Positions 51,838-61,414 are shown, numbered from the stretch's first letter. The stretch: DNA of 64,000 nucleotides from Phycisphaerales bacterium (GCA_028279375.1 JANQNW010000015.1:348209-412208); one strand, 5' to 3'. Notes: a model not told the origin generated them from the sequence alone. Program-made: numbers and translations.

Positions 51838-53454
51838 CTACTCCGAAGCCAGCCGGCGCCGCGCCAACTGATCAAAAAGCCCCACCGGCGCCGCGGCGCC
51901 CGTCCAGAGTTCGGACTGCATCGTCGCCTGCGCGCAGAACAGCGACGCGCCGTCGATCACATCCAATCCAACCTCGCGCGCGCTGCGCACCAGCGGTGTC
52001 TCCAGCGGGCTGTACACCGTCTCGAAGATCACCGCCTCCGGCGAGTGCGACTCGATCCGATCGATCTCAATCGGTGACGCCTCCGGCGACGGTCCTGTGC
52101 TCATGCCCACCGGCGTGCAGTTCACGACAAGCGCCGCCTCCTGCCCATGCCGTTCGTCCCACGCGCACGATTCGATCTCGCCGCATTCAGACAGCGCATC
52201 ACAGAGGGCGCCGCTCTTCGAAGCATCCCGCGCTGCGATCACAACACGCATTCCAGCGCCGCCCAGCGCTGAAGCGGCCGCGCGAGCCACGCCCCCTGCG
52301 CCAAGAAGAAGCGCTCGCTTCCCATCCAGGTCATCACCAAGCGCGGCTTGCGCGCAAGCTCGAATTGCCGGCGCATCCGTATTCGTCACGAGCCACCCGT
52401 CGTTACATCGCGCAAGCGTATTCGCCGCCCCCGCGGCCAGCGCGCCCTCCTCAACGACCCATCCTTCATCAGCCCGCTCCTGCGCGAGCCTGATCAGATG
52501 CTCCTTGTGTGGAATCGTCACACTCGCGCCGCAGAAATCCAGACCCGCGTGATCAACCAGCGCTCCGACCGTCGCCTTGAAGTGCTCCCATTCCCCAGGA
52601 ACCGGCAAAGGCAGATACACGCCGTCATGCTCCACACCCGGCGCGCAGAACGCAGCGTTGTGGACTAGCGGCGAAAGCGAGTGCGACACCGGATCCCCGA
52701 TCACGCCGTACACGCGCGTCTCGGCGCCGATCGAATCAAATTGATACAGCTCCCGCATCTCTTCGATCGTCGCCTGACCCGGGGCTGTCGCCGACGAATC
52801 CCGCAGCGAAGCGAACGTCAGGAACGCCCCGAATTTCGGCGCCAGCACGCGCGACATCAGCCCGTACGCGCCCATGCCCAGCGCGATCATCGGCCGGTCC
52901 CGCTCCAGAAGCAGGTCGAAGAGCTCCAGGTTGTCCCGAAGCGATCGAGCCCGGAACGCAATCTTCAGCACGCGCGCCGCCTCGACTTCGCGCATCTCAC
53001 CAAGCCGCTGCAGCAGATCCCGCGGCCGTCCGTCGAAGTCATGCGACGAAAGCACGAGCGACGTCGCCAGATCACGCCCCTGATTCGCATGATCAACCGA
53101 GAGCAGCGCCTTCTGACGCAGATTCGCAGAGCGCCGCCAGCTCGAAAGCTCCAGATCCAGATAGCGCGGCGGCGAGTCCGACGCGCCCAGCGACTCGTAC
53201 AGCGAAATGCGCGACGCCTCGTCCCCGTCGTACTCCCCGCCTTCATCCGCCGTGCGGCACGTGATGATGCAGGGCAACGGCGATCCGGCGCTCAGAGCAT
53301 GCGCGAGCGCGTGCCCCTCCTCATCGCCCTCGCCATGAAACGCGCTGTCAATCCGATACTCAACAAGCTCCGCGCCGAGTTCCTGCGCCGCGCTCGCATC
53401 CGCAAGCGCGCTCGGAAGATCTTCGACCATGATCGGCACGCACAACAGCGTCAT
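51838..53454 (-). CDS. aroDE: Bifunctional 3-dehydroquinate dehydratase (type I) / shikimate dehydrogenase
   Basis: A 538-residue fusion that catalyses two successive steps of the shikimate pathway. Residues 1-240 are a type I dehydroquinase: IITCRTADEGGEYDG, catalytic His138 in SSHDFDG and Schiff-base Lys164 in VLKIAF. From about 248 comes shikimate dehydrogenase: VYGVIGDPVSHSLSPLVHN, the catalytic Lys in SVTIPHKEHL and the NADP loop LLGAGGVARAAASAL, ending with LFCAQATMQSELWTG. The same domain order occurs in plants and in chlamydiae, so this arrangement is noteworthy for a free-living bacterium. The gene stands alone. Confidence 0.94.
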   Translation of the reverse strand: MTLLCVPIMVEDLPSALADASAAQELGAELVEYRIDSAFHGEGDEEGHALAHALSAGSPLPCIITCRTADEGGEYDGDEASRISLYESLGASDSPPRYLDLELSSWRRSANLRQKALLSVDHANQGRDLATSLVLSSHDFDGRPRDLLQRLGEMREVEAARVLKIAFRARSLRDNLELFDLLLERDRPMIALGMGAYGLMSRVLAPKFGAFLTFASLRDSSATAPGQATIEEMRELYQFDSIGAETRVYGVIGDPVSHSLSPLVHNAAFCAPGVEHDGVYLPLPVPGEWEHFKATVGALVDHAGLDFCGASVTIPHKEHLIRLAQERADEGWVVEEGALAAGAANTLARCNDGWLVTNTDAPAIRACAQAALGDDLDGKRALLLGAGGVARAAASALGGAGMRVVIAARDASKSGALCDALSECGEIESCAWDERHGQEAALVVNCTPVGMSTGPSPEASPIEIDRIESHSPEAVIFETVYSPLETPLVRSAREVGLDVIDGASLFCAQATMQSELWTGAAAPVGLFDQLARRRLASE

Positions 53455-53501
53455 GCGCCGAGTCTAATGACCCTGCGCGCTCGATGCGCTCGTTACGGTT
53501 C

Positions 53502-54806
53502 TCAGAGAATCTTCGCCACGATCATCGTCTGATCGTCATCCGCGGGCCGACCATTCCGGAACGCGTCCACCGCCGACATCGCGCTCGTCACCAGCCCGTC
53601 GGCGCTCAGAGCGCAATTCTCGAGCTCCTCGTCGAGGCGATCGGCGCCGAAGAGCTCGTTCTGCCGGTTCATCGCCTCGGTGATGCCGTCCGTATAGAAG
53701 ATGATCTGATCGCCCGTCGTGAGCTCCGCAGTGCGCGATTCATACTCCGCGTCATCCAGGATGCCCAGCGGCAAGCCGCGCGCACAGTCAATGGAGAAGA
53801 GCGACCCGTCATCACACCGCTTCACACGCGGCGCCGGATGCCCGGCCACCGAGTACTCCAGCGTCTTGTTCTGCGGGCAGTACACGCCGTAGAACGCCGT
53901 CACGAACGTCCCCGTGTCGCGCGTATAGCGCTCGACCAGTCGATTGTTCAGATAGCTGAGCAACTGATCCGGCGCCGCGCCCGGCTGGGCGCTGAATGTG
54001 TGCGCAAGACTGTGCAGAATCGCCATCAGCACCGCCGCCGGCGTGCCGTGACCACTCACATCAGCAATCAGAATGCCCCAGCGTCCATCCGGCTGCGCGA
54101 AGAAGTCGTAGTAATCCCCGCCTGCCTGCTTCGACGCGTCGTAGAACGTCGCCAGGTCCATCGTCGGAATATCAGGCAGCCGATCAGGCAGCAGCGACTT
54201 CTGAATCGAAGCCACGACCTGCAATTCCCGGTCGATCTCGTCGTACGCCTGCTTCACCTGGTGGGAGAGCACGAGATTGTGCGTCGCCCGCCCGAAGAGA
54301 TTCGAAAGCCACACCGACTCCGGAAGCTGCTCGGGATCAAACGCGTTCGCGTCGCGCCGCGTCTGCACCACCATGTTCTTCGCGTGCCCCTCGTCGTACA
54401 CCGGAATCGCCACCAGCGACCGATGCCCCTGCAGGAAGAACGCCCCCGGATCGTCCGGCGACAGGCGCACGTCGTTGATCACCCGAGGCTCATCCCCGTA
54501 CATCAACTCGCCCAGCAAACCCTCATTGAAAACCGGCAGTTTGTCCGGCTGCTCCCAGGGATTGATCTTCTCAGTCCACGCCGAAGAGCGCGTCACCTTG
54601 TACTGCGGCGGCTCCAGACCCCGGCGCGAGAGCGCCACCATCCCGTCCACGTTCAGCAGAACCCGCATCCGTTCCCCGTAGGCGCGTACGACCTCCTGCG
54701 GATCGCGCTGCAAGCTCATCTCGCGCATCGTCTGCACGATGATCTCGAGACGCTCTTCCCAGGTCCTCTCGTTGCCCGTCACGATGGATGTGGATCCTTT
54801 GCCCAA
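53502..54806 (-). CDS. GAF-domain SpoIIE-type protein phosphatase
   Basis: A 434-residue regulator. Residues about 20-180 are a GAF sensor domain (VVRAYGERMRVLLNVDGMVAL, RSLVAIPVYDEGHA), then a linker helix (QAYDEIDRELQVVASIQKSL) and a PP2C/SpoIIE phosphatase (about 210-434). Metal-binding Asp and Gly appear in GGDYYDFF and IADVSGHGTPAAVLM, and DDQTMIVAKIL closes the domain. Such proteins dephosphorylate anti-sigma factor antagonists. No partner kinase or STAS protein is adjacent. Confidence 0.92.
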   Translation of the reverse strand: MGKGSTSIVTGNERTWEERLEIIVQTMREMSLQRDPQEVVRAYGERMRVLLNVDGMVALSRRGLEPPQYKVTRSSAWTEKINPWEQPDKLPVFNEGLLGELMYGDEPRVINDVRLSPDDPGAFFLQGHRSLVAIPVYDEGHAKNMVVQTRRDANAFDPEQLPESVWLSNLFGRATHNLVLSHQVKQAYDEIDRELQVVASIQKSLLPDRLPDIPTMDLATFYDASKQAGGDYYDFFAQPDGRWGILIADVSGHGTPAAVLMAILHSLAHTFSAQPGAAPDQLLSYLNNRLVERYTRDTGTFVTAFYGVYCPQNKTLEYSVAGHPAPRVKRCDDGSLFSIDCARGLPLGILDDAEYESRTAELTTGDQIIFYTDGITEAMNRQNELFGADRLDEELENCALSADGLVTSAMSAVDAFRNGRPADDDQTMIVAKIL

Positions 54807-54815
54807 ACGCTGCTC

Positions 54816-55403
54816 CTATCGCCCGTCATTCAGGAGGCACGCCGTTCGCGCGACCTCGGCGCCGATCGCCTCGATCGCCGCGCGCTCCTTCTCATCAATC
54901 AGCCGTCCTTCACTGTCGAAGGCCTCCATTGCTCCGCCCATCGCGCGCTGATCCGGAATCACCATCACGCCGATGCCAGAGAGAATCGTGCGCAAGTGCG
55001 CCAGACCACGCAGACCGCCAAGCGCGCCAGGCGACGTCGCAAGCAGGCCCGCCGTCTTGCCGCGCCAGCATGCAAGCGGCGCTTCGCCCGGCGCCTTGCG
55101 GCTCGACCAGTCGATCACATTCTTCAAGGCCGCCGTCAGCGAGCCGTTGTACTCCGGTGACGCGATCAGAAACGCGTCGTGCGACTTGAGCAACTCCTTG
55201 ATCTCCACCGCAGCCGCAGGTGTGCCCTCGCTCGCCTCCAGGTCCTCACTGAAAACCGGCAGCGGATACGAGCGCAACTCGACCACCGTCACGTCGGCGC
55301 CCTCGGCGCTCGCCCCGCGGGCCGCGGCGCGCACGAGCTTCGTGTTGAAAGAGTCCTTGCGCATGCTTCCTGAGAATGCGAGGACCTTGCATGTGGAGTC
55401 CAT
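54816..55403 (-). CDS. NADPH-dependent FMN reductase family protein
   Basis: A 195-residue flavodoxin-like reductase. Seen are the FMN phosphate loop FSGSMRKDSFNTKLV, the conserved SPEYNGSLTAALKNVIDWSSR and SPGALGGLRGLAHL. It reduces FMN, quinones or azo compounds with NADPH; the native substrate is unknown. ATG 55403 is preferred: AAGGAG lies about 11 bases upstream. GTG 55415 is another possible start. It begins a run of co-directional genes with the phosphatase (9-bp gap). Confidence 0.9.
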   Translation of the reverse strand: MDSTCKVLAFSGSMRKDSFNTKLVRAAARGASAEGADVTVVELRSYPLPVFSEDLEASEGTPAAAVEIKELLKSHDAFLIASPEYNGSLTAALKNVIDWSSRKAPGEAPLACWRGKTAGLLATSPGALGGLRGLAHLRTILSGIGVMVIPDQRAMGGAMEAFDSEGRLIDEKERAAIEAIGAEVARTACLLNDGR

Positions 55404-55470
55404 AACCGTGATCACTCCTTCCGCGCATGATGCGCCTGATCGTCAAAGGAGCACATCATAGACGCAGGCC

Positions 55471-56013
55471 CTACGCGCCCGCCGCTACCGCCTCCGCCGG
55501 CGCCTCCTCCCCGCGCGGATCGCCCGGGATCAGGAAGCTGAAGTGCAGATCAGCGTGCTTCAGGTGAATGCCGACCCATTCGTCGTGCGTCACCTTCCCC
55601 AGCAGCGGCGAAGGCTGCGTCATCTTCTCACCGGATTTGATCCGGAGAAGCTGCTCCCGAATGTACGCAGCGCCCTCCTCCGTCGAGAAGTCGCTCCGTG
55701 GAATGACCGCCTCGAACGAGCCGCGCAACTTAATCCCTGAAGGAAACGGATCCCGAAGGAACTTCTTCCGGAACAACTTCACGATCACCCGAAGCCCCAG
55801 CGGCGCCTTGAAGTCGAGACCGTCATACGAGCCCTTGATCAGCATCCCGACGTGCTCGAAGTTCTGCCCGACAGTCCAGTTGCCCAGCCGACGAAGCGTC
55901 CCCGCCCGATCCGCCTCGACGATCCGGTCCACGTCCGCCAGCGCCTCGTCAACGCTCGTGAAATGAAGATCCCGGCGACCGTCGACGTGCTTCGTGTCTA
56001 CTCGCTGTCCCAT
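55471..56013 (-). CDS. DUF1569 (DinB-like) family protein
   Basis: A 180-residue protein with the DinB-like four-helix layout of DUF1569: TSVDEALADVDRIVEADRAG, NWTVGQNFEHVGMLIKGSYD with its His, and the C-terminal HDEWVGIHLKHADLHFSFL with further His residues that may bind a metal. The family is frequent in planctomycetes; function unknown. GAGGAAAGGA lies upstream of ATG 56013, and the longer frame to 56532 is spurious. It lies alone between the FMN reductase and WD40 genes. Confidence 0.85.
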   Translation of the reverse strand: MGQRVDTKHVDGRRDLHFTSVDEALADVDRIVEADRAGTLRRLGNWTVGQNFEHVGMLIKGSYDGLDFKAPLGLRVIVKLFRKKFLRDPFPSGIKLRGSFEAVIPRSDFSTEEGAAYIREQLLRIKSGEKMTQPSPLLGKVTHDEWVGIHLKHADLHFSFLIPGDPRGEEAPAEAVAAGA

Positions 56014-56086
56014 GCTCGTTCCTTTCCTCGTCAGCTGATCCCAAAGACTGGAACGATCGTTCCAGTATGCCGCTGATGATAGGCGC

Positions 56087-57013
56087 CTAGGCCCCGCCGG
56101 TTGCGGCCGCCGGCCCCGAATCAGGGCGGCCAGCCCTGCCTGAACGCCACTGGAGGGGCCAGACACGCACCAGCCCGTCTGCGGCCGCCACCGCAATCCA
56201 CGCCCCGTTCGGGCTGATCGCCACGTCATGGACGCCGCGCACCGGCAGATCCCACGCCTCGATCGCTTCCAGCCGCTCGATGTCGAAGAGACGCACGCGC
56301 CCCTCGCCGCCGATCGCCACCAGCCGTCCGCCTGACGAGATCCCCATCGCCCGCACCGGCCCCGCCCCGAGTTCGATTGAGCCCGATTCCTCCCAGGTCC
56401 CGAGCGCATGCAGCTCCAGCCGCCCGGAGGCGCCGGCCACCACCAGCTTCTCCGGAAGCGGCGCGCACGCCAGGTCCACGACCTCTTCCGGATCCGATGC
56501 GATCGTCTCCACGCGCACCGCGCGCTCGACATCCCACACCTCGATGTCCTCGCCCGACGGCGCCACGATCAACTGACGCCCATCCGGCGTGAAGACCATC
56601 GCGCTGATGCGCCCCGCCGCGCGCAGACGCTGCTCGTAAGCGTCATCCAGCGCATTCCAGAGCACGCACTGGTTCTTCCCCCGCCAGGATGCAATCAACT
56701 CCTCGTCCGGCGCGCACACCGCCGATCGATGCCCTTCGCGCCGCCCCAGCGCCTCGCCGTTGGGAAATGACCACACGCGCACACTTCCATCCGTCGAGGC
56801 GCTCAGCAGACGCGCGCCGCCGCAGCAGAAGCGCAGCGATCCGACGCTGCGCTCATGGCCGCCGAACGACGCCAGCGCCGACCAGTCGGATGTGGACCAC
56901 ACATGAATCAGACGATCGGCGCCCGCCGTCGCAAGGTGTTCGCCATCCGGTGAGAAGCAACAGGCGCGAACGGCGCCCTCATGTCGAAGCGTGGCCGCAG
57001 GCGACTCACTCAT
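56087..57013 (-). CDS. WD40 repeat protein
   Basis: A 308-residue protein made of about seven WD40 blades forming one propeller: VRACCFSPDGEHLATAGADR, VGSLRFCCGGARLLSASTDG, AMVFTPDGRQLIVAPSG and HDVAISPNGAWIAVAAADG, several with the VWS/VWP end. No signal peptide is visible, so it is likely cytoplasmic. Its stop-side tail is a low-complexity Gly/Ala/Arg stretch. The ATG overlaps by 4 bp the stop of the upstream sorting-signal gene, hinting at co-translation with an otherwise unrelated exported protein. The role is unknown, probably a scaffold. Confidence 0.82.
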   Translation of the reverse strand: MSESPAATLRHEGAVRACCFSPDGEHLATAGADRLIHVWSTSDWSALASFGGHERSVGSLRFCCGGARLLSASTDGSVRVWSFPNGEALGRREGHRSAVCAPDEELIASWRGKNQCVLWNALDDAYEQRLRAAGRISAMVFTPDGRQLIVAPSGEDIEVWDVERAVRVETIASDPEEVVDLACAPLPEKLVVAGASGRLELHALGTWEESGSIELGAGPVRAMGISSGGRLVAIGGEGRVRLFDIERLEAIEAWDLPVRGVHDVAISPNGAWIAVAAADGLVRVWPLQWRSGRAGRPDSGPAAATGGA

Positions 57014-57891
57014 GCGATCTCGCGCTCCCGACGTCGCCGTCCGAACATGGGCGCCAGAAGAGACAACACGAGCGCGCCGCCAGGCGATGGCAGGTACACA
57101 TCGTCTGCGTCAATGAAATGGAATCGCGCCGACTGCGTTCCGCCGCCGCCGAGCCCGTCATAGAACGAGTTCAGCGTGTCCAGATACGTCGCGCTCGGCG
57201 CTCCCCATCCCGAGGGCGCCGGATTGGCGCTCAGATTGGAAGCGCCGAATGGCGTGGCGCTCGTGTCCATCGCAAATCCCCACTGGAATGTGTCGATGAC
57301 GCGCGCCTCGCGGAAGAAACGCCCGTCGATTTCAAGAAACGCGTCGTCGGAATACGCCACGAGACCGAGCTCCGCGACCCATTCCTGGTCGCCGCCCGCG
57401 AACGCGCGACGCGGATAATCCACCAGACTCAGCGCCGGCGGATCCGTCCCGACACGCTCCGACGCAAACGCAGGATCCGTCGGACGCGCATCCGGATAAG
57501 GCCCGGCGTCGCGCGACGGCAGGTTCCACTGCTGCATCGAAATCGTCCCGGACACCGTCGCCGTCACGATCTGCACGAAGTGCAGCGAATAGCCGTCGCG
57601 GATCGTCGCGTTCGTATTCAGAAGCAACCCGCCCGCCAGCGCGCCGCCGCCGAGCGTCATGCCGTCGGGATCCCCGGAATACGTGTCGAAGTCGAACGTC
57701 ATCAGCCCGATGCGCGCGCCCGTCTCTGAGTCGTACACCTGTTCATCGAAGAAATACGGCTGCTCCGACGTGTACTCGAACACATCGCCCGAAGCCTGCG
57801 GCTCCAGCAGATAGCGACCGTGCGCTCCGAGCGCAGCGCCTGCGCACGTAAACGTCAGAAGAACAGGGAGAATGGCTGATCGCAGCGACAT
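57010..57891 (-). CDS. Exported protein with PEP-CTERM-like C-terminal sorting signal
   Basis: A 293-residue protein with signal peptide LPVLLTFTCAGAALGAHG, a Gly/Ser/Asp-rich beta-type body, and a C-terminus with SPGGALVLSLLAPMFG followed by RRRRERE. This tripartite tail (Pro/Gly motif, hydrophobic helix, Arg cluster) is the form of the PEP-CTERM/exosortase signal found in Phycisphaerae. The protein is thus probably anchored or exported to the envelope. Function unknown. The start at 57891 has GAGGCG upstream; the frame to 58008 adds an unlikely leader. No exosortase is in the window. Confidence 0.82.
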   Translation of the reverse strand: MSLRSAILPVLLTFTCAGAALGAHGRYLLEPQASGDVFEYTSEQPYFFDEQVYDSETGARIGLMTFDFDTYSGDPDGMTLGGGALAGGLLLNTNATIRDGYSLHFVQIVTATVSGTISMQQWNLPSRDAGPYPDARPTDPAFASERVGTDPPALSLVDYPRRAFAGGDQEWVAELGLVAYSDDAFLEIDGRFFREARVIDTFQWGFAMDTSATPFGASNLSANPAPSGWGAPSATYLDTLNSFYDGLGGGGTQSARFHFIDADDVYLPSPGGALVLSLLAPMFGRRRREREIA

Positions 57892-57989
57892 TGCAGCAGC
57901 GCCTCGAAAACGACTCAGCCAAGTATAGCCGGCGCGCACCGCGTCCCTGATAACGAACAACGACGTAATGTCTTGAGAGCAGGGGGGGC

Positions 57990-59198
57990 TTAGGCGACTG
58001 CGGCGCACACCTTCTCGGCGGCGTCGCCGAGGTCTGTCGCCGGCTGCATCGTCGGAAGCTCATCGCGCGCCGACTCGAGAATGCGACGACCCTCTTCGAC
58101 ATTTGTGCCCTCGAGGCGAACGACGAGCGGCACCGTGAAGCCGATCTCCTTCGCCGCGTTCACCACCGCCTGCGCGATCACGTCGCAGCGCATGATGCCG
58201 CCGAAGATGTCCACCAGCACCCCGCCGACGTGCTCATCCGACAGGATGATGCGGAATCCCTCCGTGACGGCCTCCTCGCTGGCGCTGCCGCCCACGTCGA
58301 GGAAGTTCGCCGGCTCGCCGCCGAAATGCTTGATCGTGTCCATCGTCGCCATCGCCAGGCCCGCGCCGTTGACGAGGCAGCCGATGTTCCCCTCCATCGC
58401 GATGTACGAGAGCCCGATGCGACTGGCGCGCATCTCGGAAGGATTCTCCTCCGAGGGATCGAACATGTCCGCAATCGCCTTCTGACGGAAGAGCGCGTTG
58501 TCGTCGAAGTTGAACTTCGCGTCGATCGCCAGCACCTGGCCGTCCGGATGATCAGCGCTGGGCGGCGTCACGATCAGCGGGTTGATTTCCGCCAGCGTGC
58601 AGTCCTTCTCCCCGTACACCTTCGCAAGCGCCAGCATGATCTTCACCGCCTGGCCGACCTGCTTGCCCTTGAAGCCGAGACGGAACGCGACCTCGCGCGC
58701 CTGGTGCGGCTGCAGCCCGTCGAGCGGATGAATCTGTGTCTTGATGATCGCGTCGGGATTCGACGCCGCGACCTGCTCGATCTCGACGCCGCCCTCAGCT
58801 GAAGCGATCATCGTATTGCGGCGCGTCGCGCGATCCGTCGTGATCGCAAGGTAGTATTCCTTCGCGATCTCGACGCCCGCCGCGATCAGCAGCTTCTTCA
58901 CTTCCAGACCGTCGGCGCCCGTCTGCTTCGAGACCATGCGATTCGAAAGCATGAAGCGCGCCGCCTCGGTGGCCTCCTCGGCTGAGTGCACGAGCTTCAC
59001 GAAGCCGGCTTTGCCGCGACCGCCGGCATGCACCTGCGCCTTGACGACGGCGAGCCCGCCGACGCCGAGCCCCGCTTCCTCGACGACCTGCTTGTAGACG
59101 CCCGCAGCGCTCTCCACCGACTCGATCATGACGCCGGGAGGAACCGGCACACCCGCGTCCTGCAGAAGCTGCCTGGCCTGGTACTCGTGAATCTTCAT
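57990..59198 (-). CDS. sucC: Succinyl-CoA synthetase beta subunit
   Basis: A 402-residue TCA-cycle subunit that binds the nucleotide and shapes the active site with SucD. Seen are the start MKIHEYQARQLLQDAGVPVP, the ATP-grasp part VKAQVHAGGRGKAGFVK, NPLIVTPP and LVNGAGLAMATMDTI, then DVGGSASEEAVTEGF and LVVRLEGTNVEEG. AAGGGA precedes the ATG at 59198; the upstream part of the frame to 59348 is spurious. The usual partner sucD does not follow: the next gene on this strand encodes the sorting-signal protein. SucD must be elsewhere. Confidence 0.94.
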   Translation of the reverse strand: MKIHEYQARQLLQDAGVPVPPGVMIESVESAAGVYKQVVEEAGLGVGGLAVVKAQVHAGGRGKAGFVKLVHSAEEATEAARFMLSNRMVSKQTGADGLEVKKLLIAAGVEIAKEYYLAITTDRATRRNTMIASAEGGVEIEQVAASNPDAIIKTQIHPLDGLQPHQAREVAFRLGFKGKQVGQAVKIMLALAKVYGEKDCTLAEINPLIVTPPSADHPDGQVLAIDAKFNFDDNALFRQKAIADMFDPSEENPSEMRASRIGLSYIAMEGNIGCLVNGAGLAMATMDTIKHFGGEPANFLDVGGSASEEAVTEGFRIILSDEHVGGVLVDIFGGIMRCDVIAQAVVNAAKEIGFTVPLVVRLEGTNVEEGRRILESARDELPTMQPATDLGDAAEKVCAAVA

Positions 59199-59420
59199 CG
59201 TGCGTCCCTTTGCGCTGCCGCCATCCCTGGTCAGCGCCGCGCCGAACATCGTCGCGGCGAACCGGTCCGACTCTCGTATCGTGTCGATGGACCCGTCGTC
59301 ACAAGCCCCGCCTGGGACGAAGCTCCAGATCCGACGCGCCGACGTCATCGAATGTCGTCCGGACCTCAGATTAACCGCACTTCGCGCCCTGAGCGACCCC
59401 GGCGACGCCCGGGCTGAGCG

Positions 59421-61157
59421 CTACGGCCTGCGGATGATCGAAAGCGCGATGCGCCACAGCGCCAGCGCCAATGCGACGGCGAATCCGCCGCCGCCCAGCC
59501 ACAACATGAGCGTTCGCTCCGTGCCGACAGATCCCGCCAGCAGCACCACCGACGAGCCGACCAGAATCGCCGACACCACGATCGCCCAGCCGATGTTGTG
59601 GCTCGCCCGATCCAGCGTGCGATTCAGCCGATCCAGATCGCGCACATCGTGACGCAGCGTCAGATCGCCACGCTGCAACGTCGCCGCGAGCTCTTCAAGG
59701 CGCCTCGGCAGTCGCTCGAGCATCTCGCTGTACGCAAGCGTCGTGTCGAGCAGTCGCTTCTTCAGAGCCTCCGGGCTGTAACGCTGCTTGATGAGGCGCT
59801 CGACATAAGGCCGCACGTAACCGACCACATCGAAGTCCGGCGCCAGCTCCTCAGCCACGCCCTCGATCGTCGTCAGCGCCTTGATCAGGTACACGATGTC
59901 CGCCGGACAACTCATCCGGTGACGCCGAAGCACAGTGAAGAACTCGCTGAGCAGCTCGCCCATCTTGATCGACGCGAGCGAGCCGCCCTTGAACCGATCG
60001 ATGAACGCCCACACATCCGACTGAAACGCGCGCTCATGCCCGATCGCCGGATCCGCGCCGGAAATCTGCACCGCGAGGATGACGACCTTGTCCAGATCGC
60101 CTTCCAGCGCGCCGTGCACGAGTTCAGCGAGTTGCGTCATCGTGTGCGGCGCAATTAGGCCCGTCATGCCGCAGTCGATGAAGCAAAGACGATCATGCTC
60201 GAGCACGAAGATGTTGCCGGGATGCGGGTCGGCGTGGAAGAAACCAATCTCGAGACACTGGCGGAAGACCATGTCGGCGGCGCGCCGCACGATTTCCGTG
60301 CGACGCTCCTCAGAGAGTTCGCTCGCATCAAGATCAGCGAGGATCGTCCCCTGCACGCGCTCCTGCGCCAGCACGCGCTTCGTGGAGGCCTGGCGGAAGA
60401 TCCGCGCGAAGCGCACGTCGCCATCAGGCGGGAAGTCGTTCCCCATGCGCTCCGTGCTCGTCGCCTCGATCGTCAGGTCCGTCTCGCGCGCAAGCTGCTT
60501 GGCGAACTCCTCGACCACACGCACCGGATCGAAACCGAGCTCATCCAGATGCTTGCCCGCCAGGCGCGCGATCCAGCGCATCAGGTCGAGGTCCGCCTCG
60601 ATCGTCGAATCGACGTGCGGGCGCAGCACCTTCAGGATGACGTCGCCGCCGTCGCGCAGCGTCGCGCGATGCACCTGCGCCATCGACGCCGCGGCCATCG
60701 CCTCGTGGTCGATCGATTCGAAGATTTCGTCAACGCGCCCCTCGAACTCAGACTCGAGCACGGCGCGCACGCCGTCCTCGCCGTCCCACGGCGCCGGAGG
60801 CACGCTCGCCTGAAGCCTCGAGAACTCCTTGATCCAGTCCTCCGGAAGAAGATCCGGACGCGTGCTCAGGATCTGGCCGCACTTGATGAATGTCGGACCC
60901 AGGCGCTCCAGCGCCAGGCGCACGCGCCGCGCCAGCGGCTCGCGCGACGCCCGGCCGTCGCCGTCCTTCTCGACGCCGATGCCCATGCGTGAGAGCACAT
61001 CGCCCAGCCCGACCTCCGCCGCGACCTTCACGAGCTGGGCGCCCCGCTCCATCGAGCGCAACGGTCCGATGCCGCGCAGGGCGCGCAGAGAACGCGGTGA
61101 TGAACGTGACTCGTTCTCAGCGTCCGGCGTCGCCGATCGGTCTTCTTCGCCCGGCAT
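59421..61157 (-). CDS. ABC1/UbiB family atypical kinase
   Basis: A 578-residue protein of the UbiB/COQ8 family. The KxGQ motif is present in FIKCGQILSTRPDLLP, followed by AAASMAQVHRA with the Ala-rich loop, VILKVLRP, the Asp motifs FHADPHPGNIF and FIDCGMTGLI. Two C-terminal helices (about 525-570, NIGWAIVVSAILVGSSVVLL) anchor it in the membrane. UbiB proteins support quinone synthesis or lipid homeostasis in an ATP-dependent way. GTG 61163 and ATG 61157 are both possible starts. Confidence 0.9.
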   Translation of the reverse strand: MPGEEDRSATPDAENESRSSPRSLRALRGIGPLRSMERGAQLVKVAAEVGLGDVLSRMGIGVEKDGDGRASREPLARRVRLALERLGPTFIKCGQILSTRPDLLPEDWIKEFSRLQASVPPAPWDGEDGVRAVLESEFEGRVDEIFESIDHEAMAAASMAQVHRATLRDGGDVILKVLRPHVDSTIEADLDLMRWIARLAGKHLDELGFDPVRVVEEFAKQLARETDLTIEATSTERMGNDFPPDGDVRFARIFRQASTKRVLAQERVQGTILADLDASELSEERRTEIVRRAADMVFRQCLEIGFFHADPHPGNIFVLEHDRLCFIDCGMTGLIAPHTMTQLAELVHGALEGDLDKVVILAVQISGADPAIGHERAFQSDVWAFIDRFKGGSLASIKMGELLSEFFTVLRRHRMSCPADIVYLIKALTTIEGVAEELAPDFDVVGYVRPYVERLIKQRYSPEALKKRLLDTTLAYSEMLERLPRRLEELAATLQRGDLTLRHDVRDLDRLNRTLDRASHNIGWAIVVSAILVGSSVVLLAGSVGTERTLMLWLGGGGFAVALALALWRIALSIIRRP

Positions 61158-61200
61158 GGTCACAGCCTACTTGTGAGGACCTGCCGACGCGCCCGCGCAA

Positions 61201-61230
61201 GAAAAACCGCACCGAAGCGGTCCGGTGCGG
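61201..61230 (-). terminator. Rho-independent terminator after rpmH
   Basis: On the minus strand the stem CCGCACCG / CGGTGCGG with an 8-nt loop is followed by TTTTTC. It starts 44 bp after the rpmH stop and isolates rpmH from the downstream ubiB-like gene. Confidence 0.85.
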
Positions 61231-61273
61231 TGGTCAAGCTCAGAGAATCGGAAGTGATCGAAACCCGCGCGGA

Positions 61274-61414
61274 TTATTTGTCCGCGACGTTGATCATGCG
61301 ACCCATGCGGCGCTTCCGGTTGATGATCTTGCGGCCGTTCTTCGTCCGCATGCGCGCTCGGAATCCGATGGAGCGCTTTCTCTTGATCCGGCTGTTGCGA
61401 CGTGGGTAATGCAT
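61274..61414 (-). CDS. rpmH: 50S ribosomal protein L34
   Basis: A 46-residue basic ribosomal protein with the L34 core NSRIKRKRSIGFRARMRTKN and GRKIINRKRRMGRM. It is part of the large ribosomal subunit. The open frame to 61582 contains an N-terminal leader with no relation to L34; AGGTGA lies 8 bases before the ATG at 61414. In most bacteria rpmH is beside rnpA and dnaA; here its neighbours are the ubiB-like gene and rnc, and it is followed by its own terminator. Confidence 0.95.
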   Translation of the reverse strand: MHYPRRNSRIKRKRSIGFRARMRTKNGRKIINRKRRMGRMINVADK

